Below are positions 1 to 6,591 of a stretch of DNA of 10,752 bases, in pieces. Numbering within the stretch: position 1 is the stretch's first letter; every line of letters begins with the position of its first letter. Under the pieces are notes generated by a model that was not told where the DNA came from, made no database searches, and was given only the letters and a program-made list of their open reading frames with translations. The translations under genes were made by a program, and so were the position numbers. Source of the stretch: Pseudomonadota bacterium (GTDB lineage Bacteria > Myxococcota_A > Polyangia > Fen-1088); assembly GCA_023438785.1 (NCBI GenBank), contig JAEXQJ010000354.1, positions 1-10,752 on the forward strand, written 5' to 3'.

Positions 1-408
1 GTCAGCGCGCCGGGCGGATTGGGCAGCCCGTCGTCGCTCGCCGTGCCGGCCAGCGCGGCCGTGCCAGGCAGGGTGATGCTCTGATCCGCACCCGCGTTCA
101 CCGTCGGCGCCGCGTTGACCGGTCCTCCGCCGACCGTGACCACCACATCGTCGGTGGCCGAGAGTGCGCTATCGCTGGCCGTGAGGCGCAGGGTGTAGCT
201 GCCCGCCGCCGAGAACGACGCGGTCGTGGACAGGGCGCTCGCGCTGGCGAACGTCACCGTACCGGGACCGCTGACCATGGACCAGGTCGTGGTCAGCGCG
301 CCGGGCGGATTGGGCAGCCCGTCGTCGCTCGCCGTGCCGGCCAGCGCGGCCGTGCCAGGCAGGGTGATGCTCTGATCCGCACCCGCGTTCACCGTCGGCG
401 CCGCGTTG
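1..408 (-). repeat. Tandem PKD-like module repeat, 291-bp period, 117 bp identical
   Basis: Bases 1-117 are identical to bases 292-408, an offset of 291 bp or exactly 97 codons. In the protein, both copies begin with NAAPTVNAGADQSITLPG at residues 903 and 1000. Identity starts at the first codon of the module and continues to the window edge, so its full length and the number of copies cannot be seen. The sequence resembles PKD/REJ-type beta-sandwich modules used as spacers or adhesive parts of surface proteins. Complete identity at silent positions indicates a recent duplication or gene conversion. Confidence 0.95.
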
Positions 409-3113
409 CTCGTGCCGGTAAAGGCCAGCACCTGCACGTCGTCGACCAGGAACCCGGTGTACGCGTTGGCGGCCGAATCGACCGTGTTGAACCCGACCCG
501 CACGCGGAGCTGCGCGCTCGACAGTCCGGCGAACAGCGAGGTGACGTCCACCGTGGCCGACTTCCAACCTCCGCTCTGTAGCAGCGTTCCCACGGTGCCG
601 TTGCCGGCGACCGTGGTGAAGGCGCCGTCGTTGACCGAGACTTGCACGCTCGCCTGGTCGTAGTACGTAGACCCCTCAGTGGCCAGGAAGTAGTTGAAAC
701 GCAGCTTGACCGCGGACGTGTCGGTGACGGCGACGGGAGTCGATGTAGCGGTGCCACTGCTCGTCAGACCATTCGAGTAGTCGCAGGTGGCATCGATGCC
801 GAAATACAGGCTGTTGGGCGTCGAGTGTCCGCTCTGCGTGGAGGCGCAGCCGCTGCTCACGTGCCACAGGTTGGTTGACCCGCTGTCGATGCTGAACGTA
901 CCCAGGCCGCCTTCGAAGGCCTCGGTGTAGATGGGCAAGGGGACGCCCACCTGCATCTGCGCGGCTCGCGTGCCGCTGCCGACCCCGTTGGTGACATTGG
1001 TGAACTGAATCGTGGCGGCGTAGGTGCCCTTGGCCAGGCTGGCGGCCGCGGTCTGATCGATGGCCACGGTCACTTCCACGCTCTGGTTGAGGGCCAGTTG
1101 ACCCGAGGCATTGCTGATGGTCAGCCAGGGCGCGCTGGTCGTGGGCGCGACCGTGTACTGCAGGCTTGCGGTCGGGCCCAGGTTGGTCAGCGTGTAGGTC
1201 ACACTGGCCGGCGCAAACGGACCACCCACCGGGCCCTCCGCGGCCAAGCCGGCGGCCGGGGTGATGACCAGGTCGGTTATGACCGCGGGGCAGGTCAAGC
1301 CGTGCGCCGAGAAGCCGGCGCAGATGTCCGTGTAGTGGGGCGTGCCGTTGTCCAAATTACCGTCGTCGTCATCCAGGGTCAGGAAGTCGATGGCGATCTG
1401 CGAATCGATGCTCGTGCCCTTGTGCAACAGGATCGAGCTGAGAGTCAGCTGGTTGATCAGGTCGACGTAGGTGGCGGGGGTGCTGATGGCCAGCGCTTTG
1501 CGGATGCTCCACACGATGCCCGAGAGCAACTTGCCGCAGGCGTGGATCTCGCTGCCACAGCTTGAACAGCTCGTGGCCGAGTACTGGCAGGTGTTGTCGG
1601 CGTTGCGGAGCGGGGTCGTGCATTGGTTCAGATAGAAGCCGTAGGCCGACCCCGGAACGCCGGCGAACAAGGCCGCGATGGCGTCCGACATGCCCTCGCC
1701 GTAGGCGCCCTGGCCGCTACCGCCCATGGCCACGATGTGGTGTCCGTATTCATGGTGGGAAATGCTGGCGAACGAGGTGTTGGTGTACGACGTGCTGCCC
1801 AGGCAGAAGTTCAGGGACCCTCCGTCGTAGAACGCGTTGCCGGGGCAGAGATAGCTCTGGGCGCTGCTCAGGTTCACGTTGATCGGGAAGTTGGTCTGCG
1901 TGGAAATCGTCGGATAGCTGGGCAGGTATTCAAGCAGGAACGCGCGAATCTCGTTGGCGTTGGCGTAGCCGTTGGCTTGCGCCAACACGGTTGCATCGGT
2001 ATTGGCTGCGTTGTGCAGGAAGTCCGCTGTCGCGGGTGCCACAACGGAACTGACCAGCAGCTCGAGCGCGCCCGCCCTGTTGACCACGTCGAAATACTGC
2101 CCGCCCATCAGCGAGGTCACGTTGAGGCTGCCGCTCGCGCTGGTGGCAAGCGAATAGGCGCCGACGGCGTCCGTGAAGGCCGCCTCGCTGGCTTGCCCGT
2201 CGACTTCGGCGTAGGGGAAGGGCAGCGGTAGCTCGGCCGCACACTCCATCGCCATATCACCCTGGGTCACGTTGCCGGTGACCGTGCCGGTGATGTCGGC
2301 GTAAACGATGAGGCTCTCCGCGTTCAGGATGTCGCCCGTATTCGCATCAGCAACCACATGCCACTTGCCGCTGGGGGCGGTCACGGCCGTGTATTGAATG
2401 GCCAAGCGGGGTGCGACCTCGGCGTCCTCGGTTCCCGCATAGACGATCAATTCGGGCTCGGATACCGACGTGATTTCCGTGGCCGCCGGGAGCGGCCGGC
2501 CCGCGAAGTCCGTGGTCCGTTCGATGGCTCGCAAGGTCTTGTCGCGATCTGGCTGCCGGGCCTGCAAGCCGGCCTTGGGCTCGAAGCCCGAGAGATCGCG
2601 CAGCGAGGATGCGGCCCACACCACCGCGTTCGTGCCATCGTTGCTGACCAGGGTGCGCAGTCCCGCGCGATAGACCGGCAGTCCGCCCCTGCTCTGCCTG
2701 TAGCGATAGAGCCAAAACCTGGGTTGGCCTGTCTCTTCGTCGTACATGAGACCGATGCCCTCGGGCTGACCGGCGGCCCCGCTGCGTCCCGGCCGAACGT
2801 CCTGGCTGGCCAGATCGCCAGGATCGATGGCCATGGCCGCGCTGTAGCTCTGCCGGAAGCGCTCGGCCGCCTCGGACGGCGTTCTGCCCGTGACCAGGGG
2901 CTTGCCGAAGACCCGCGTTACACCGGCCCCAGGCCGACTGCTCCGGGCGCCAGGAAACGCCGAATGAACCGCCTGCAGTCGCTGTGCTGAAAGCTGTGCG
3001 ACTTGCGTGTCGGTTGCCGGCTCACTGGTCGCTGGCCCACAACCAGCGATCGTCAGAGCCAGCAGCGAAGTCCGCAGACCAACGCCTCGAACCCTCTTCA
3101 ACCCTTCGTCCAT
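1..3113 (-). CDS. Secreted zinc metalloprotease lipoprotein (M4/M36-like gluzincin) with PKD-like repeats, C-terminus beyond window
   Basis: 1037 residues are visible without a stop, and the frame continues past the left edge. The ATG at 3113 is chosen because GGAGGG lies 5 nt upstream and a lipoprotein signal follows (hydrophobic stretch, then IAGC with Cys at residue 25). Order of parts: FTP-like propeptide about 120-175; PepSY-like segment about 200-272; catalytic domain to about 607 with HEYGH at 454-458 (zinc ligands H454 and H458, base E455) and the third-ligand motif GEGMSD with E473; a Cys-rich loop (NQC to HACG) after it; DDDDGNLDNGTPHY at 581-594, a sequence I recognise from myxobacterial secreted proteases. 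Then come a BACON-like domain about 610-720, a jelly-roll/MAM-like domain about 725-900, and PKD-like modules starting at 903 and 1000. By family it cleaves proteins outside the cell after propeptide removal. The substrate is unknown and the M36-versus-M4 placement is my judgement. It stands apart from its upstream neighbour by 393 bp and probably has its own promoter. Confidence 0.88.
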   Translation of the reverse strand, partial: MDEGLKRVRGVGLRTSLLALTIAGCGPATSEPATDTQVAQLSAQRLQAVHSAFPGARSSRPGAGVTRVFGKPLVTGRTPSEAAERFRQSYSAAMAIDPGDLASQDVRPGRSGAAGQPEGIGLMYDEETGQPRFWLYRYRQSRGGLPVYRAGLRTLVSNDGTNAVVWAASSLRDLSGFEPKAGLQARQPDRDKTLRAIERTTDFAGRPLPAATEITSVSEPELIVYAGTEDAEVAPRLAIQYTAVTAPSGKWHVVADANTGDILNAESLIVYADITGTVTGNVTQGDMAMECAAELPLPFPYAEVDGQASEAAFTDAVGAYSLATSASGSLNVTSLMGGQYFDVVNRAGALELLVSSVVAPATADFLHNAANTDATVLAQANGYANANEIRAFLLEYLPSYPTISTQTNFPINVNLSSAQSYLCPGNAFYDGGSLNFCLGSTSYTNTSFASISHHEYGHHIVAMGGSGQGAYGEGMSDAIAALFAGVPGSAYGFYLNQCTTPLRNADNTCQYSATSCSSCGSEIHACGKLLSGIVWSIRKALAISTPATYVDLINQLTLSSILLHKGTSIDSQIAIDFLTLDDDDGNLDNGTPHYTDICAGFSAHGLTCPAVITDLVITPAAGLAAEGPVGGPFAPASVTYTLTNLGPTASLQYTVAPTTSAPWLTISNASGQLALNQSVEVTVAIDQTAAASLAKGTYAATIQFTNVTNGVGSGTRAAQMQVGVPLPIYTEAFEGGLGTFSIDSGSTNLWHVSSGCASTQSGHSTPNSLYFGIDATCDYSNGLTSSGTATSTPVAVTDTSAVKLRFNYFLATEGSTYYDQASVQVSVNDGAFTTVAGNGTVGTLLQSGGWKSATVDVTSLFAGLSSAQLRVRVGFNTVDSAANAYTGFLVDDVQVLAFTGTSNAAPTVNAGADQSITLPGTAALAGTASDDGLPNPPGALTTTWSMVSGPGTVTFASASALSTTASFSAAGSYTLRLTASDSALSATDDVVVTVGGGPVNAAPTVNAGADQSITLPGTAALAGTASDDGLPNPPGAL

Positions 3114-3118
3114 GAATA

Positions 3119-3124
3119 CCCTCC
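3119..3124 (-). promoter_or_regulatory. Ribosome binding site of the metalloprotease gene
   Basis: On the minus strand this reads GGAGGG, 5 nt before the ATG at 3113. It is the best Shine-Dalgarno match in the window, and it fixes the start just ahead of the lipoprotein signal. Confidence 0.8.
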
Positions 3125-3148
3125 GCACTGTCAGTTGTCGTTTCGAAC

Positions 3149-3165
3149 TGGGCGAGGAACGCCCA
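3149..3165 (-). other. Small hairpin in the metalloprotease leader
   Basis: TGGGCG (3149-3154) and CGCCCA (3160-3165) form a perfect 6-bp stem with a 5-nt loop, 36-52 nt upstream of the ATG at 3113. An outer pair, GTTGTC (3134-3139) and GACAAC (3181-3186), could enclose it. CAGTT/AACTG (3132-3136 with 3146-3150) would compete with both. It could be a leader structure affecting translation or stability, or chance in G+C-rich DNA. Confidence 0.3.
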
Positions 3166-3215
3166 CACGGGAGACCGGATGACAACATGGCCGCCCCTGC
3201 GCCCAGCCGCCGGAC

Positions 3216-3231
3216 TGCAAAGGTGATGCCC
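3216..3231 (-). promoter_or_regulatory. Candidate sigma-54 (-24/-12) promoter for the metalloprotease gene
   Basis: The minus strand reads GGGCATCACCTTTGCA. Against the sigma-54 consensus TGGCACG-N4-TTGCA it keeps GGCA at -24, TTGCA at -12, and the required 10-nt spacing between the invariant GG and GC. It lacks the leading T and the CG after GGCA. A start near 3205 would give a leader of about 90 nt. No enhancer site for an activator was recognised upstream. This is a motif match only. Confidence 0.3.
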
Positions 3232-3506
3232 GGCTGGACGCAAGCGCGGCTACCCGCAAATACGCCTGATAGGACCGTCGAGCCCTGTCAGAAGTTCCCC
3301 ATTGAACCACAGAAAGTGATCGCGGTCGCGCGGCGTCGTTGCATCGATCGGGCGCGCCTCGTGTGGCAAGCCATTCACAGCGAGGCCGCGGAGCACGAAT
3401 ACCCGCGCGCGACTCAGCCGAGGCCAACGGACATCATGAAGGTCGCTCTGTCAGGCAACACCGGCGGGAGCCGGCGGCAGCGCGCATGGGCCTGTCGAGG
3501 CCGCAC

Positions 3507-6494
3507 CTACAAGTCGCACCATCCGGTGGGCGCCTCTTGTCCGAACGAATACGGTCGCGCTTGCTTGACCACCAACTGCCGGTTCGGGCCGATGAATTTG
3601 AACTCGATGTCCATGGCGAACCAAGAATTCTTGCTATCGGGATCGACCAAGGGACGAAAATGGTCATGGATTTGCGCCAGGCTGCAGGCCACCCGATAGG
3701 ATTCTTCGTCGGAGAGCACGGGTTCTCCGCCATTCAGGCTGCTTATGGATTGGCGCTCGATGTTCGGCGTGCGCGTGATGGCATAGGTGAACTCATCGCT
3801 GGTCACACCGGGTGCTGGGTTGGTGACCAGCGCCTCCCCGACTTGGGCGTCGATGGTGAACTTGTCGCCGCGCGAGGGCTCGAGGATGTCGCGGCTGATG
3901 GCCACTCCGTTGGCCCGCTCTGACGAGAAGGCTTCATGGACTAGCACGGCCATGGCCACCGCACCTTGGTCGATGCTGTAGTACTCGCGTTCGTCGTAGG
4001 CGCGCAGTTGCCACAGACTGGCCCACACCCTTCGGATGCCGTCGGCCAGGTCTTTGTCCGACGGCTCGGCGTCCACCGATCCCGAGGTGTAAAGGCCGGC
4101 CCCGTTGAACTGCGGCAGGTCCTCGGTGTTGCTGCTGCTGCGCAGGCGCACCTGCTGGCCGGGCCAGTTTCTGCTCATGCGCTCGCGCACGAGACGCAGC
4201 AGCTCGGGATCGACGGCCGCCTTGAGGACATCCGATTGCACCAGGTCCAGTCCCTGTTGGCGCACCGTCGGGTCGGCGTTGAAACTCGGATCCGAACGCA
4301 AGCTCGCCAAGCGACTGGCGGCGCCGCTCTTGCTGAAGTGCTCGATTGAATACGCGAAGGGGATGGCGAAGGCGTCGGTCGGGATACGGCTCTCGGTCTC
4401 TCCGCCCGGCGGCGAGCAGAGTGTGACCTTGCCCAACTCGGCCAACTGCGCGGCCTTGCTCCCAATGCTGGGAATGTCGGCGATCGAGCTGTCGGCGAGG
4501 GCGACCAGGCCGCGCACGCTGGTGTCCAGGCGGGGGACGGTAAGCGTCGCCGTCGGCTTGTGGCTCTCCCAGAACGCCAAGGCTTCGGTGGGATCGGCCT
4601 GCTCGACCAGGAAGTCGGAGCCACGGACCTCGAGCCGCACGAGCTTGCCCATCAGGGGTTTCAGGCGCGCATCGTCCCGCGCGTTCTTCAGGCCCATGTT
4701 GGGGGTGCCGCGCCCGCGCGAGAGCACGTTGACGTGAGCGAGCGGTGTTTGGAAGGACTCGGTGATGAGGCCGGCGAGCAACGGAATGGAAAATGGCACT
4801 TGGTTGGTTACCAGAATGTCGTGAGGGCCCAGGCCCGCGGTGCCGATGACGTCGGCCTCGACGAAGCGCAGGGTTCCGTACCCGACGGTTGGCACCAAGG
4901 GTTGAAAGGTCAGGTTACGGAAGGGGGCGTTGGTGTCGACGATGGGCACTTGTCCCTCGATCTGCCGCATCTTCTCGACCTGCCTGGAATCCTGGGGGCG
5001 CAGCGACCATTGCGTGGGATCGGGCACGTGGCGCATGGCCGCGTAGAAACCGTAGACCATCTGCGCGGGGCTGATCTCGTCGCCGGGGGTGTACTCCAGG
5101 GTGTGGAGGTTCGAGCCGGCGTGCTCGACCAGCGTGGCCAGCAGGTAGCGCCGTCCCTCGACGCGGAAGTATTCGGTCTCGCTGAATTGGTACCAGCCGA
5201 CATCGAACTCGGCCTGTTGCACGGGGTCGCAGCGATCCAGGTGGGGCAGTCCTTGGATGGCCTCGCGAACGAAGCAGTAGTGTATGTCCCAATCCGCGGA
5301 GTTGAGCAGCGACACGACGTCGCCCGAGAGCAGGTCGATGACGATCTCCACCGCTGACTCGCCCACGTCGCCCCGGCCAGCCGCCAGCGCCGCGAAGTCT
5401 CCGGGCGTGGAGAGGGCGCGCAGATGAGTGCCGACTGGCCGGCTGGGCAGCGGCTGGCAATCGGTGTTGGGTAGTCCCGGGGTGCGGACGGCGCAGAAGC
5501 GAAAGGCGCCGTCCGGGTCGGGGAAGCGGGTCAGCGAGGAATTGTCTGGGAAGAAGGAGAAGTCCTGGCGGTCTAGGTTGCTGCCGTCGGCGGACCAGAT
5601 GGATACGACGCCCTCGAAGGCGGGGCTGGTCGCAATGGCGGCGAGATCACCGTCGGCGATAGGCACGGCCACGCGCTGGCCGCTCTCCAGGCTCGCCACC
5701 GGCCAGGCAAGGACGATTCCCTCCGTGGCCAGCGGCCAGGGAATGCCGACGGTGTGGGGCGCGACCGTCAGGCGGTACTCTGAGAGGTTCAGTGCGGTGG
5801 CCGAGGTGTTGAGAACCTCGATGAAACCAGCGGGGCGCAAGGCCAGCTCGGTCAAGGCCAAGGGCGTGGCGCGCGCCGGCCAGGGAGCCGGCCAGGTGTA
5901 CGGCGCGAAGCTCGTCTCCTCGGGTAGCTCGGGCGTGGGCGGGGGACCACAGCGCGGGCCGTTCTCGCGGCTCGGCGTCGCCCAACCGCAGTCGCTGAAG
6001 GGGCCGACGCCGTCGGGAATGCGCACATAGGCGTGATGGGCAGCCAGGGCCGGTACGGTCACGCGGTCGGCGACATCTCCCTCGCGCAGCAACGTCAGGG
6101 CCTCACCGTCGCCGTCGATCTTGAGGCCCAGGTGGCGGGCTCCCTGCTCTGGCTGGCTATCGGCCCAGAGCAGAACAATCTCATTCGGCGCCAGCGTGAG
6201 GCTGGGCAGGGCGACCGCATGCGACGAATCCGAGAGCTGATAGCGGCCCAGATCGACGGCCGCGGTGCCGGTGTTGATCAGCTCGAGGTAATCGTCGGTC
6301 TCACCCGCCTCATCGACCCAAACACCCTCGTTGCGGCTGACCACCTCGTTGATGCGCACCTCAGGCCCGTCCGCTTGACGCGGAGGAGTGTGGCCCGTCG
6401 AACAGGCAGCGTCGCCGATCAGCAGCAGAACCAACCCGAGCGCCAGCCAAGTTCCCGAACGCCTGCCACAAGGACCTGAGGATTCTCCAAGCAC
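3507..6494 (-). CDS. Exported lamin-tail protein with phosphohistidine-like and PEP-synthase/PPDK-type ATP-grasp domains
   Basis: 995 residues, GTG start. Residues 11-30 form a signal sequence (RR, then a hydrophobic run) ending DAAC at 28-31. Cys31 suggests a lipoprotein, but Asp at -3 is atypical for a lipobox. Two lamin-tail-like beta domains lie at about 45-165 and 210-340. An uncharacterised region about 350-540 follows. At 555-630 is a swivelling phosphohistidine-like domain with TPLAHVNVLSR (candidate His587). The C-terminal ATP-grasp domain (about 675-985) has GSKAAQL (678-684), RSSSNTED (785-792), DIEF (962-965) and KQARP (977-981), matching the nucleotide-binding and catalytic Glu/Gln/Arg positions of PPDK and PEP synthase. 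No PEP-binding TIM barrel is present. Having the His domain before the ATP-grasp resembles glucan water dikinase. The acceptor is unknown, and how ATP would be supplied outside the cytoplasm is unclear. The start is a compromise: AAGGGG lies 12 nt upstream, GGAG abuts the GTG, and no other in-frame start precedes the signal peptide. Confidence 0.85.
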   Translation of the reverse strand: MLGESSGPCGRRSGTWLALGLVLLLIGDAACSTGHTPPRQADGPEVRINEVVSRNEGVWVDEAGETDDYLELINTGTAAVDLGRYQLSDSSHAVALPSLTLAPNEIVLLWADSQPEQGARHLGLKIDGDGEALTLLREGDVADRVTVPALAAHHAYVRIPDGVGPFSDCGWATPSRENGPRCGPPPTPELPEETSFAPYTWPAPWPARATPLALTELALRPAGFIEVLNTSATALNLSEYRLTVAPHTVGIPWPLATEGIVLAWPVASLESGQRVAVPIADGDLAAIATSPAFEGVVSIWSADGSNLDRQDFSFFPDNSSLTRFPDPDGAFRFCAVRTPGLPNTDCQPLPSRPVGTHLRALSTPGDFAALAAGRGDVGESAVEIVIDLLSGDVVSLLNSADWDIHYCFVREAIQGLPHLDRCDPVQQAEFDVGWYQFSETEYFRVEGRRYLLATLVEHAGSNLHTLEYTPGDEISPAQMVYGFYAAMRHVPDPTQWSLRPQDSRQVEKMRQIEGQVPIVDTNAPFRNLTFQPLVPTVGYGTLRFVEADVIGTAGLGPHDILVTNQVPFSIPLLAGLITESFQTPLAHVNVLSRGRGTPNMGLKNARDDARLKPLMGKLVRLEVRGSDFLVEQADPTEALAFWESHKPTATLTVPRLDTSVRGLVALADSSIADIPSIGSKAAQLAELGKVTLCSPPGGETESRIPTDAFAIPFAYSIEHFSKSGAASRLASLRSDPSFNADPTVRQQGLDLVQSDVLKAAVDPELLRLVRERMSRNWPGQQVRLRSSSNTEDLPQFNGAGLYTSGSVDAEPSDKDLADGIRRVWASLWQLRAYDEREYYSIDQGAVAMAVLVHEAFSSERANGVAISRDILEPSRGDKFTIDAQVGEALVTNPAPGVTSDEFTYAITRTPNIERQSISSLNGGEPVLSDEESYRVACSLAQIHDHFRPLVDPDSKNSWFAMDIEFKFIGPNRQLVVKQARPYSFGQEAPTGWCDL

Positions 6495-6591
6495 CTCCGC
6501 ATTATGCCCCTTCTGAGATCCCGGATCGCGCGGAGCGGATCGAAAGGGCTGCTAGAGAGTGGGCGAGCGCACCGGGAGCCTCGAAAAGGCA

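Larger units (their letters stand above)
3114..3506. other. 393-bp intergenic region between the metalloprotease and dikinase genes
   Basis: I see no convincing gene here. Open frames on either strand (for example minus 3131-3427 and plus 3007-3699) have no recognisable domain. The side near 3113 holds the ribosome binding site, the leader hairpin and the sigma-54-like motif listed separately. The side near 3507, downstream of the dikinase stop, holds two 5-bp hairpins: GGCCT/AGGCC at 3489-3502 and CCGGC/GCCGG at 3461-3474. Neither is followed by a T-run on the minus strand, so they are at best weak or Rho-assisted termination structures. Confidence 0.6.

Noticed and set aside
1098..2990. Plus-strand frames at 1098-1565, 1623-2231 and 2358-2990
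   Set aside because: All are antisense to the metalloprotease, which has a continuous frame with propeptide, zinc site and signal peptide.
3131..3427. 98-codon minus-strand frame in the intergenic gap
   Set aside because: Low-complexity Arg/Ala-rich sequence, no domain, and it overlaps the likely promoter region and leader of the metalloprotease.
3461..3502. Two hairpins after the dikinase stop as an intrinsic terminator
   Set aside because: The stems are only 5 bp and no T-run follows on the minus strand.
4560..5357. 265-codon plus-strand frame inside the dikinase gene
   Set aside because: It mirrors the codon bias of the real minus-strand gene and has no domain or ribosome binding site.
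6578..6590. GCCT/AGGC hairpin just after the J-domain gene stop as a terminator
   Set aside because: The stem is 4 bp with no T-run, so read-through into the dikinase gene is as likely.
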